Origin: Candidatus Methanoperedens sp.
GTDB taxonomy: Archaea > Halobacteriota > Methanosarcinia > Methanosarcinales > Methanoperedenaceae
Direction of reading: 5' to 3'
DNA length: 12,730 bases
Assembly: GCA_027460605.1 (NCBI GenBank)
Contig: JAPZAN010000046.1
Location: 1-12,730 of the forward strand
The translations under genes were made by a program, and so were the position numbers. The notes under the pieces are model-generated. The model was given only the letters and a program-made list of their open reading frames with translations, was not told the DNA's origin and ran no database searches. This document shows, one piece after another, positions 1-5,875 of this stretch (position 1 is its first letter; every line of letters starts with the position of its first letter).

Positions 1-179
1 TCTTCTGGTATTTTACTTTCAAGCCTCCAGCTCGCAGCTTCGCTATATTTTTTGCCAGCGCTCCTGTCCGAGGCTGCAAGTGATGTCAATTCAAACCACG
101 GGTGTTTGCTTAGTAACTCTATGAATCGCTGACCAACATTGCCTGTCGCGCCAAGTACCCCTGCCTTTATTTTTGCCAT
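1..179 (-). CDS. asd: Aspartate-semialdehyde dehydrogenase, N-terminal part (cut by window edge)
   Basis: This enzyme reduces beta-aspartyl phosphate to aspartate semialdehyde with NADPH, the branch point to lysine, threonine and methionine. Only the first 59 residues are inside the window; the rest lies off the left edge. The reading frame starts at the ATG whose complement is at 177-179 and begins MAKIKAGVLGATGNVGQRF. The GATGNVGQRF stretch (residues 10-19) is the dinucleotide-binding glycine loop typical of the archaeal/fungal-type enzyme, and the following segment (HPWFELTSLAASDRSAGK, residues 26-43) is also characteristic of the family. An AAGGA Shine-Dalgarno-like sequence lies at 185-189. 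The ferredoxin gene ends 50 bases upstream on the same strand, so the two could be cotranscribed. The call is based on the N-terminus only; the catalytic Cys and His cannot be seen. Confidence 0.9.
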   Translation of the reverse strand, partial: MAKIKAGVLGATGNVGQRFIELLSKHPWFELTSLAASDRSAGKKYSEAASWRLESKIPE

Positions 180-184
180 AGCCG

Positions 185-218
185 TCCTTATACTGTTTTA
201 TTGTTTTTTATATTTTAA
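185..218 (-). promoter_or_regulatory. Possible asd promoter and ribosome binding site
   Basis: On the minus strand the spacer between the ferredoxin and asd is very A+T-rich. A TATA-like AAATATAAAA run lies around 207-217 and an AAGGA motif at 185-189, five bases before the asd start codon. The A+T-rich run could equally be the T-poor end of a ferredoxin-asd transcript, so an independent asd promoter is only a possibility. Confidence 0.3.
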
Positions 219-229
219 CTTAGATTATT

Positions 230-406
230 CTATTCTTCCATCGTGATTGCGCTGTTCGGACATGAATCCACACATGTGCCGCATTCAGTGCATTCTGCCT
301 CATCTATTTTTGCCTTGTCGTTCTTGAGCTCGATTGCAGTTGCGGGGCATTCATCTACGCATATTCCACAGCCTGTACATTCTTCAGTTTTTACTTTTGC
401 TGCCAT
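230..406 (-). CDS. Small 2x[4Fe-4S] ferredoxin
   Basis: A 58-residue ferredoxin, a soluble low-potential electron carrier. It is too short for many ORF finders but is unmistakable. The sequence begins MAAKVKTEECTGCG and holds two C-x2-C-x2-C-x3-C-P cluster motifs: CTGCGICVDECP (Cys 10, 13, 16, 20) and CTECGTCVDSCP (Cys 39, 42, 45, 49). The two motifs are pseudo-symmetric, as in clostridial-type ferredoxins, and each would ligate three irons of one cluster and one of the other. It ends in a TAG at 230-232. A GGTGA ribosome binding site precedes the ATG (about 412-416) and a TATA element lies at 441-448. The asd gene follows on the same strand. Its redox partner cannot be told from the sequence. 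Confidence 0.95.
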   Translation of the reverse strand: MAAKVKTEECTGCGICVDECPATAIELKNDKAKIDEAECTECGTCVDSCPNSAITMEE

Positions 407-440
407 TTAAGTCACCTTTTGCCTACCATTGAATAAGTGA

Positions 441-448
441 AATATAAA
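441..448 (-). promoter_or_regulatory. TATA element for the ferredoxin gene
   Basis: The minus-strand octamer TTTATATT at 441-448 matches the archaeal TATA consensus. It predicts transcription starting near 418-420, giving a short leader that still contains the AGGTGAC ribosome binding site before the ATG at 406. Confidence 0.5.
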
Positions 449-490
449 CGTAACGGTTTAGTTAATTGGTTTTGACATATTTTCAGCGGA

Positions 491-534
491 TATAAATCCC
501 CTCATTATCATAACCCCTCCATTTCCACTGGAAA
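491..534 (+). promoter_or_regulatory. Candidate aminotransferase promoter with adjacent palindrome
   Basis: TATAAAT at 491-497 is a TATA candidate that would start transcription near 520. Directly after it lies TTTCCACTGGAAA (522-534), a perfect inverted repeat around a single central C, well placed to be a repressor site. A second A+T run, AAATATATA at 570-578, could also act as a TATA box, but its start would fall at the ATG and would leave out the strong GGAGGT ribosome binding site at 591-596. Confidence 0.35.
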
Positions 535-598
535 CTCGTGATACAACACCGGTTTTTGAATAGAAGTCTAAATATATACCAAAGTCTTTTGGAGGTCT

Positions 599-1744
599 AT
601 GTTATCAAGAAGAGTTGACCATTTTGTCGAGTCTGTCATTCGCGATATGACGCGGCTTTCAATAAAACACAATGCCATCAACCTTGCCCAGGGATTCCCG
701 GATTTTCCTGCACCAGAAGAATTAAAACACGCCGCTGCTTCTGCAATTATGGAGGATTACAACCAGTACTCAATCACATGGGGAGCAAAAGACCTGAGGG
801 ATGAAATATCGCGAAAAGCCCGCAGGTATAATCATATTGAAGCTGACCCTGAAAGCGAGGTTACGGTAACATGCGGTGCGACTGAAGCCATGATGGCATC
901 GATGCTTGCAATAATCAATGAAGGCGATGAGGTCGTGGTTTTCGAGCCTTTCTATGAGAATTACGGTCCCGATGCTGCCGTTTCCGGCGCAGTTCCACAT
1001 TTTGTTCCCTTAAATGAAGATAATAGTATCGATGAAGAAGCGCTATCTTCTGCTTTTAATAAAAAGACGCGTGCGCTTATACTGAATACCCCGAATAACC
1101 CCTGCGGCAAGGTTTTCACGAAAAGCGAGCTGAAATTGATAGCAGACCTTTGCGTTGAACATGATGTTATCGTAGTGACTGATGAAATTTACGAGTATAT
1201 CCTGTATGACAACAAAAAGCATGTCAGCATAGGCTCGCTTGATGAAATGAGAGACAGGACGATAACCATAAGCGGTTTCTCAAAAACATACAGCGTCACA
1301 GGATGGCGCATCGGTTATGCGCTTGCAGAGAAAAACCTGACATCCGCTATACGAAAGGTGCATGATTTCCTCACCGTGGGCGCGCCTGCGCCGCTTCAAC
1401 ATGCCTGTGTTACCGCGCTTAAGTTCCCGGATTCGTACTATGAGGAGCTTGCGAGGATGTATGACGGGAAAAGAAAGCTCCTCTATAATGCCCTGATAAA
1501 AGCCGGATTCAAATGCATGATGCCGGAGGGCGCATATTACATACTCGCAGATATACCTGAGGGCATAGATATGGACGACATGACTTTTGCCAAACACATG
1601 GTGAGCGAGGTCGGTGTCGCCGCTGTTCCCGGAAGCAGCTTTTACAGGAGCGGGACCGGGAAGCACAAGCTTCGCTTTACGTTCTCAAAAAAGGATGAGA
1701 CGCTCATGGAAGCGGCGCGGCGGCTTGAGGGTTTAAGTATTTAG
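599..1744 (+). CDS. Class I/II PLP-dependent aminotransferase (aspartate / aromatic / methionine type)
   Basis: A fold-type I aminotransferase of 381 residues, the usual full length. It moves an amino group between an amino acid and a 2-oxo acid through pyridoxal phosphate. Visible landmarks: NLAQGFPDFPAP (28-39, substrate-entry segment), the cofactor-phosphate loop TCGATEA (91-97), NTPNNPCG (163-170, with the Asn that contacts PLP), TDEIYEY (194-200, Asp195 pairing with the pyridine nitrogen), SGFSKTYSVTGWRIGY (225-240, Lys229 the Schiff-base lysine), and Arg359 in LRFTFS for the substrate carboxylate. All key residues are present. The QGFPDF start and overall look resemble the kynurenine/methionine aminotransferase branch, but substrate cannot be decided. 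A GGAGGT ribosome binding site lies two bases before the ATG. hisH follows after 17 bases, so the two are probably cotranscribed, which would suit an amino-acid biosynthetic role. Confidence 0.92.
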   Translation: MLSRRVDHFVESVIRDMTRLSIKHNAINLAQGFPDFPAPEELKHAAASAIMEDYNQYSITWGAKDLRDEISRKARRYNHIEADPESEVTVTCGATEAMMASMLAIINEGDEVVVFEPFYENYGPDAAVSGAVPHFVPLNEDNSIDEEALSSAFNKKTRALILNTPNNPCGKVFTKSELKLIADLCVEHDVIVVTDEIYEYILYDNKKHVSIGSLDEMRDRTITISGFSKTYSVTGWRIGYALAEKNLTSAIRKVHDFLTVGAPAPLQHACVTALKFPDSYYEELARMYDGKRKLLYNALIKAGFKCMMPEGAYYILADIPEGIDMDDMTFAKHMVSEVGVAAVPGSSFYRSGTGKHKLRFTFSKKDETLMEAARRLEGLSI

Positions 1745-1761
1745 AAACCAATTAGAGCAAA

Positions 1762-2373
1762 ATGAAGCTTGTTATAATCGATTACGGACTCGGGAACCTG
1801 CGCAGTATCGAAAAGGCGCTCCAGTATGTCGGCGCAGAAGTTGAAATCTCAAACGACCCCTCGGCAATCGACCGCGCCGATGCACTTATCCTTCCCGGTG
1901 TCGGGGCATTCCGCGATGCAATGATGCATTTTTCAACACTTGAGCGCGTGGTAAAAGATGCCGTTAATGACGGTAAACCCCTGCTCGGAATATGCCTCGG
2001 CATGCAGATGCTTGCTTCGGAGAGCGAAGAAGGCGGACTGCACAGGGGCATCGATATAATCCCGGGAAGAGTGATACGATTTCCCGCCTCCGAATTAAAA
2101 GTCCCTCACATGGGCTGGAATTCAATTAACGCTAAAAAGAATATCCCCCTGTTAAAGAATATCCGAGATGGTTCCTATGTCTATTTTGTTCACTCATATT
2201 ATGTAAATACAGATGAGAAATACGAGGCCGCGATGTGCGATTACGGGATAGAGTTCCCTGCAATTATCACAAATGAAGCCGGAAACGTTGTGGGCACGCA
2301 GTTCCACCCTGAAAAAAGTGGCGCTACCGGGCTTCGGATGCTTTCGAATTTCGTGGAGAATTATGGACCTTGA
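1762..2373 (+). CDS. hisH: Imidazole glycerol phosphate synthase, glutamine amidotransferase subunit
   Basis: HisH hydrolyses glutamine and channels the ammonia to HisF, which closes the imidazole ring in histidine biosynthesis and releases AICAR. The 203-residue protein has the standard class I (triad) amidotransferase layout: IIDYGLGNLRS at the N-terminus (5-15), the oxyanion loop PGVGAF (45-50), the nucleophile Cys78 in GICLGMQML, YFVHSYYV (141-148), and the His182/Glu184 pair in TQFHPEKSG. Length and motifs match the family with nothing missing. There is no clear ribosome binding site; a TATA-like run (about 1732-1739, inside the end of the aminotransferase) lies about 26 bases before the ATG, so an internal leaderless start is possible. 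hisF is not in the window. The last 11 bases overlap the next gene. Confidence 0.95.
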   Translation: MKLVIIDYGLGNLRSIEKALQYVGAEVEISNDPSAIDRADALILPGVGAFRDAMMHFSTLERVVKDAVNDGKPLLGICLGMQMLASESEEGGLHRGIDIIPGRVIRFPASELKVPHMGWNSINAKKNIPLLKNIRDGSYVYFVHSYYVNTDEKYEAAMCDYGIEFPAIITNEAGNVVGTQFHPEKSGATGLRMLSNFVENYGP

Positions 2374-3679
2374 AGGCTATGCAAAACGCGGTCTTTTGCG
2401 CAATGATAAAAATTTGGCGGAAAAGCTTGCCGAAAGGATACTTGAGATAAAAAACATTTCGCAAAAGCATGCGGAAAAGATAGCAAACGCTGTTATCGTG
2501 GAGGCAAAAGCCACGATCAATCCGCAAGGTGATATGCTCAAACCGGTAAGCTCAGGCGTGACAATGGGTGAATTCGGGGTCGGCTCGCGGGGCGCGGGTG
2601 ACTTTTATACCCATGAGAAGATTGCCGAAGTTATCGGAAAGACTTGCGCAGTTGTGGATTCATCGCATCTTGACGATTCGGGCGTGGTACGCGCAGGCGG
2701 GCAGTATCTTGTGGTCACCATCGACGGGATGCACTCACGTCTCTCGGATTTTCCTTTCCTTGCAGGTTTTCATGTCGCGCGCGCGGCGCTGCGGGACGTG
2801 TACGTGATGGGCGCGCGGCCGGTTGCGATGCTTTCCGATATCCATGTGGCTGATGACGGCGACGTGGCAAAGATATTCGACCATATAGCAGGCATTACAA
2901 CGGTATCCGAACTTACGGGCATACCCCTGATAACAGGCAGTACGCTCAGGATAGGAGGCGACATGGTCATAGGTGAGCGGATGACAGGCGGCGTGGGCGC
3001 AGTGGGCATGGCAGAGAGTCTCACGGCGCGCATCCAGGCAAAGCCCGGGGATGTCATACTCATGACAGAAGGCGCGGGCGGCGGGACGGTGTCCACGACA
3101 GCGCTATACTACGGGATGCACGATATCGTGGATGAGACGATTAACCTCAAGTTCATCGACGCCTGCGAAGCACTGTTCGACGCCGGATTGATTGGGAAAA
3201 TCCATGCGATGACCGATGTGACAAACGGCGGCGTGCGCGGTGATGCCAAGGAGATATCAAGGACGGCAGGCGTTAAACTGGTTTTCGAGGAAGAAAAGAT
3301 GCGCGCGCTTGTGAATAAAAAAGTGCTCGCGATGCTGGATGAACTCAAGATCGATTATCTTGGCGTGTCGCTGGATGCTCTTTTGATTATCGCGCCGCCC
3401 CGGTATGCGGATGAGATTCTTGGGTGCGTGAGGAATAAAGGCGTGGCTATCGATATTGTGGGGCAGGTCAAAGAGGGAGGGGGTGCGGAATTGATTGTTG
3501 ACGGGGAAATCCGCGATTTTACGCCCCGCTTCAGGGAATCAGCATATACGCCTATCAAGAAACTTGTGGGCGAGAAGACGCCGCGGAATTTTGAGGCTAT
3601 GAAGAGGGCTGTGGATAAGGCGGCGGAGGAGGCTATTGAGAGGAAACGAAGGGTAGTTGCCAGATTGAGGGGTAAATAG
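2363..3679 (+). CDS. AIR synthase / SelD / HypE-superfamily protein of unknown substrate
   Basis: A 438-residue protein of the ATP-dependent PurM-like superfamily (PurM, SelD, HypE, ThiL). It has a helical N-terminal extension of about 60 residues, then a glycine-rich segment (SSGVTMGEFGVGSRGAGDF, 63-81), the first domain with DGMHSRLSDFPF (121-132) and MGARPVAMLSDIHVADDG (149-166), then the second domain with TEGAGGGTVSTTAL (235-248) and MTDVTNGGVRGDAKEI (283-298). Acidic and glycine-rich loops in these places bind Mg-ATP in relatives. No selenocysteine or cysteine replaces the SelD active site, and the HypE C-terminal cysteine motif is absent. Related proteins are annotated in methanogens as AIR-synthase-related or selenophosphate-synthetase-related, without a proven reaction. 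The ATG at 2363 is preferred over an upstream in-frame ATG because it follows GTGGAG (2353-2358) and the upstream part lies inside hisH. Translation is probably coupled to hisH. Confidence 0.88.
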   Translation: MDLEGYAKRGLLRNDKNLAEKLAERILEIKNISQKHAEKIANAVIVEAKATINPQGDMLKPVSSGVTMGEFGVGSRGAGDFYTHEKIAEVIGKTCAVVDSSHLDDSGVVRAGGQYLVVTIDGMHSRLSDFPFLAGFHVARAALRDVYVMGARPVAMLSDIHVADDGDVAKIFDHIAGITTVSELTGIPLITGSTLRIGGDMVIGERMTGGVGAVGMAESLTARIQAKPGDVILMTEGAGGGTVSTTALYYGMHDIVDETINLKFIDACEALFDAGLIGKIHAMTDVTNGGVRGDAKEISRTAGVKLVFEEEKMRALVNKKVLAMLDELKIDYLGVSLDALLIIAPPRYADEILGCVRNKGVAIDIVGQVKEGGGAELIVDGEIRDFTPRFRESAYTPIKKLVGEKTPRNFEAMKRAVDKAAEEAIERKRRVVARLRGK

Positions 3680-3685
3680 ATATTC

Positions 3686-3778
3686 ATGAAAACGGTATAT
3701 GCAGGCGTCGTACATCGGACGGGGTATACCGTGACTGAAGACGATAGGGAGTTTGTGCAGCAGTTAGAAATATCTTGA
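3686..3778 (+). CDS. Possible 30-residue orphan ORF or gene remnant
   Basis: Six bases after the AIR-synthase-like gene a short frame begins MKTVYAGVVHRTGYTVTEDD and ends at a TGA at 3776-3778. The mix of residues reads like real protein rather than random translation, and the stretch is less A+T-rich than the bases that follow it. There is no obvious ribosome binding site. It could be a small protein cotranscribed with the upstream gene, or the remains of a larger gene cut at the edge of the A+T-rich region. A second tiny frame (ATG at about 3804) follows but shows nothing recognisable. The remaining spacer to 3893 is A+T-rich and holds no other gene. Confidence 0.2.
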   Translation: MKTVYAGVVHRTGYTVTEDDREFVQQLEIS

Positions 3779-3893
3779 ACCAACTGATGATCGTTGGAAC
3801 TGAATATGGGCACAGATAGAACTGCAAAGAAGAAGACCATAGGTGAAACTTGGTTAGTCTTAATAAGAATAATTATATAATGTTCTATAATTT

Positions 3894-4400
3894 TTAATAT
3901 ATAAAATCTATTAGCGCTTTCTTAGTAAGCTTAGTGGCATTAGATCTATTGAATGGTGTCGTTCTAATGTTTTTAGCAAGCAATCTGGTACTTAATAACG
4001 ATTTAATAGCTCCAAATTCTTCATGAGGCTCTTTCTCTTCAAAGAAAATTGCAGTTCCTATTAGATGCGGATTGTCTAAAATGTAATTTGCCTCCCTCGA
4101 AACACTTTGGTTATCAGTATTTTTAAAAAAATATAATATATTGACGTTGGAACAATCTATATAAAATAGACTTTTTTGGTCTGGATTGAGTTCATGTGAA
4201 CCTGTGTTATTTGGATAATCCTCTACAAGTCCTGCTGCATATCCTTCTGATTTCAGTGCATCTCGAATCTCTTGTAAAATTTCTTTAATTGGGCTGGTAT
4301 AAGAACCATAAATCGTAACAAAAGTGGTCTCTTTTTTAGATTTTAATTTTCTCTGCAGGTCGAGTAATTTAGATTGGAAATCCATGAGATGTGTACTCAT
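3894..4400 (-). CDS. Unknown 168-residue protein, possible Rossmann-like (deoxyribosyltransferase/TIR-like) fold
   Basis: Not confidently recognised. The protein has a lysine-rich N-terminal helix (6-24), a beta strand ending in a turn, TFVTIYGSYTSP (26-37), then an amphipathic helix and KSEGYAAGLVEDYP (50-63), a hydrophobic strand SLFYIDCSNVNILYFF (77-92), and NQSVSREANYIL (97-108) with a conserved-looking Arg-Glu. Alternating strands and helices with a G-S-Y loop after strand 1 and a Glu-bearing helix after strand 3 resemble nucleoside 2-deoxyribosyltransferase-like or TIR-like nucleotide-handling folds; this is a guess from pattern alone. No signal peptide or membrane segment is visible. 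ATTAAATATGT-type sequence at 4431-4440 (minus) sits about 26-30 bases from the ATG at 4400, suggesting a nearly leaderless mRNA. The gene is divergent from the HTH gene and shares its A+T-rich composition. Confidence 0.7.
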   Translation of the reverse strand: MSTHLMDFQSKLLDLQRKLKSKKETTFVTIYGSYTSPIKEILQEIRDALKSEGYAAGLVEDYPNNTGSHELNPDQKSLFYIDCSNVNILYFFKNTDNQSVSREANYILDNPHLIGTAIFFEEKEPHEEFGAIKSLLSTRLLAKNIRTTPFNRSNATKLTKKALIDFIY

Positions 4401-4569
4401 TGCCCGAATAACTATTAAGTTTATCCAGATACATATTTAACGAAATTAATCATAGAACCGTTTGAATTTAAGGGCGACCTAATCACAAATTGCTAAAGGA
4501 TTAACTATTAATAGTTTTAATGCTTATTTTGTTAATAACGAATAACATTTGTCAATTTCAATTAACATT
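4401..4569. promoter_or_regulatory. Divergent promoter region with candidate operators
   Basis: This spacer separates the minus-strand unknown gene from the HTH gene. It holds AACTATTAATAGTT (4503-4516), a perfect 14-base palindrome. The 10-mer TAACTATTAA occurs both there (4502-4511) and at 4409-4418, where it would cover the predicted start of the minus-strand transcript (TATA at 4431-4440). GTTAATAAC (4531-4539) is a third small inverted repeat. GCTTATTTT (4522-4530) is the best TATA candidate for the HTH gene. The arrangement fits a repressor that controls both itself and its divergent neighbour. Confidence 0.4.
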
Positions 4570-5001
4570 ATGAGCAAAATAGATGAATATATAAGATTAT
4601 TTCCAGAAGAAATACGTGATGCTATCAAATCACTCTCTGAAGATACTAGAATAGCGATAATGATAGATTTGATGATGGAGCCACAAGGTAAAACTTTTTC
4701 TGAACTTATGACAGAACTTGATATTTCTCAAGGATTGTTAAATAGTCATCTCAAAAATTTACTTGAGAATGGATTAGTAAAAAATGAATATAGAAAAGTT
4801 GCTGGAAGAAGAGATTACTCTTTTTATCTTCCTACAATTTTAGGTTCTACATTCATGGTAAGTTTACTGGAAGTTCTAGAAAAACCAGTTGTTTACCCAG
4901 TTCCAACAAAAGCCATGCCTGTTAGGGGGCCTTCTGATATTGCAACTGGAATATTGCCTTTTGGAACGTATGGAACAAACTATTTAGAAATGAAAGGGTG
5001 A
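4570..5001 (+). CDS. Winged helix-turn-helix (ArsR-like) transcriptional regulator
   Basis: A 143-residue DNA-binding protein. The N-terminal half is a winged HTH: helices around 12-22 and 24-37, then GKTFSELMTELDISQGLLNS (40-59, the HTH itself), LKNLLENGLVKNE (61-73, recognition helix and start of wing) and a GRRDYSFYLPT wing (79-89). This is the pattern of ArsR-type archaeal regulators. The C-terminal part (about 100-143) is rich in Pro and Gly and has no recognisable ligand domain or metal-binding cysteines. The ATG at 4570 is preferred; a TTG at 4549 would add seven residues but has no supporting ribosome binding site, and neither has the ATG. The next gene starts six bases after the stop, so the two form an operon. 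The palindromes upstream make autoregulation likely. Confidence 0.75.
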   Translation: MSKIDEYIRLFPEEIRDAIKSLSEDTRIAIMIDLMMEPQGKTFSELMTELDISQGLLNSHLKNLLENGLVKNEYRKVAGRRDYSFYLPTILGSTFMVSLLEVLEKPVVYPVPTKAMPVRGPSDIATGILPFGTYGTNYLEMKG

Positions 5002-5007
5002 CTCCAA

Positions 5008-5409
5008 ATGTTTATAGAAGATTTTAAAAAAGAAGTCGGGCAGGAAATAAAAATAGCGGCAGATTTACTTAAAAAAGGATCGCCACAAGGATATGAACAT
5101 TTAAGAAATACTCTAGCTCATGCAGTGTTTTTTGCACGAGAAGATAAGCCTATATTCTTTTTGCAGCATGTGCTTGGCCCGATGAGACCAGATGTAATAG
5201 CAACAATTGGAGAAAACAACAAGGATGCACTTGTTGAAATTGGAAGGAAGTTAGATTCTGTAGTAGAAGCATTAAATAAAGACGATGTCGATACTATTGT
5301 CGCTCTTGTATTTGAAATTGGATTATTTATAGAGCAACAATGGAGAAACGCATTAACAAGTCCAAGCTCAAAGATTAAGAACCCACTTTTTATGATAGGG
5401 CATGGATAA
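5008..5409 (+). CDS. Unknown 133-residue helical protein with an R-x4-H motif
   Basis: Not recognised. The protein looks all-helical and soluble: an N-terminal amphipathic helix (2-23), a second helix carrying EHLRNTLAHAVFFARE (30-45), a hydrophobic segment PIFFLQHVLG (48-57), then DALVEIGRKLDSVVEALN (73-90) and DDVDTIVALVFEIGLFIEQQW (92-112). RNTLAH (33-38) fits the R-x4-H signature of HEPN ribonucleases, but it lies closer to the N-terminus than in typical HEPN domains, so the match may be chance. The preceding gene ends with GGTGA (4997-5001), which is both its stop and a plausible ribosome binding site for this ATG six bases on. Tight coupling to the HTH gene suggests they work together, for example as regulator and regulated partner, or an antitoxin-like pair. 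No function is claimed. Confidence 0.65.
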   Translation: MFIEDFKKEVGQEIKIAADLLKKGSPQGYEHLRNTLAHAVFFAREDKPIFFLQHVLGPMRPDVIATIGENNKDALVEIGRKLDSVVEALNKDDVDTIVALVFEIGLFIEQQWRNALTSPSSKIKNPLFMIGHG

Positions 5410-5470
5410 AAGATAGGTTAGTTCCCTGCTTGTTTATTTTCATTATTATTCAGAACAATGAACGAACTTT

Positions 5471-5580
5471 AGCAACCCTCATGCAACTTCCTGATGCTCC
5501 CGATTTCTAATCGGCGGTCTGTGATTGCCAAAAGACAAAATCCTCATGCTCATATGGGAGCCTGCAACAACCATCTCCAA
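5471..5580. repeat. Candidate structured or dispersed intergenic element
   Basis: Within an A+T-rich spacer this block is visibly richer in G+C. It has two inverted repeats: GCTCCC (5496-5501) with GGGAGC (5556-5561), enclosing most of the block, and CCGATT (5500-5505) with AATCGG (5509-5514) around a three-base loop. GTCT (5517-5520) and AGAC (5532-5535) can add a small stem. The two main stems share bases 5500-5501, so they would be alternatives or slightly trimmed. TGCAAC also occurs on both sides (5482-5487 and 5563-5568). The minus strand can be read as a peptide here, but with no start signal. It could be a non-coding RNA, the 3' end of the upstream unit, or a copy of a dispersed repeat. 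Confidence 0.35.
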
Positions 5581-5623
5581 AACCCTCCATCTTTTGCACT
5601 TGAATTTTTTAAGAATGTATATG

Positions 5624-5632
5624 TTTATATAA
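5624..5632 (+). promoter_or_regulatory. TATA element for ywbE
   Basis: TTTATATAA at 5624-5632 is a strong archaeal TATA box. Its centre is about 29 bases before the ATG at 5657, which predicts a start of transcription within a few bases of that codon. It therefore supports 5657 over the upstream in-frame ATG at 5639. Confidence 0.6.
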
Positions 5633-5656
5633 TAAAATATGAATTTACATTTTAAT

Positions 5657-5851
5657 ATGAACAAAGCCAGAGAAAATATCAAACAGGGATTAAGTGTAGG
5701 GATTGTTTTAAAGCAAGACCAGAGGAGTGGGAAAATAACCCAGGGTATTGTAAAAAGAATTTTGACTAATTCTTCATTTCATCCACATGGAATAAAGGTT
5801 CAATTAGAAGATGGCCGGGTTGGAAGAGTTAAAGAAATTCATTCAAAATAA
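5657..5851 (+). CDS. ywbE: YwbE-family protein (DUF2196)
   Basis: A 64-residue protein of the YwbE family, found widely in bacteria and archaea and of unproven function. The whole chain is diagnostic: INKQGL-type start (ENIKQGLSVGIVLKQDQRSG), then a basic middle (KITQGIVKRILTNSSFHPHG) and LEDGRVGRVKEIH at the end. The G-x-V-x-I-V-L-K-Q-D-Q-R-x-G-K core and the NS..HPHGIKV..EDG..GRV stretch are the family hallmarks. The compact, glycine-punctuated beta pattern suggests a small SH3/KOW-like barrel, possibly nucleic-acid-binding; that is inference. The ATG at 5657 is chosen because family members begin at about this point and because the TATA box predicts a leaderless mRNA there; an ATG at 5639 would add MNLHFN. 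It converges with the GTPase gene, with 24 bases between the stop codons. Confidence 0.88.
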   Translation: MNKARENIKQGLSVGIVLKQDQRSGKITQGIVKRILTNSSFHPHGIKVQLEDGRVGRVKEIHSK

Positions 5852-5875
5852 AGCCACAGACTGATATTTTTCCAC

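Noticed and set aside
2273..2362. Upstream in-frame extension of the AIR-synthase-like gene to an ATG at 2273
   Set aside because: These 30 codons lie wholly inside hisH, read unlike the family, and the ATG at 2363 has its own ribosome binding site and a sensible N-terminus.
3355..3840. Minus-strand frame of 161 codons
   Set aside because: Mostly antisense to the AIR-synthase-like gene; serine-rich translation without features.
4549..4569. TTG start for the HTH gene at 4549
   Set aside because: It adds SISINI-type residues from A+T-rich spacer with no ribosome binding site; the ATG at 4570 begins the recognisable helix. The choice is not certain.
5479..5682. Minus-strand frame of 67 codons
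   Set aside because: It overlaps the ywbE promoter and start on the opposite strand, has no ribosome binding site, and its first half is A+T-rich translation without protein character.
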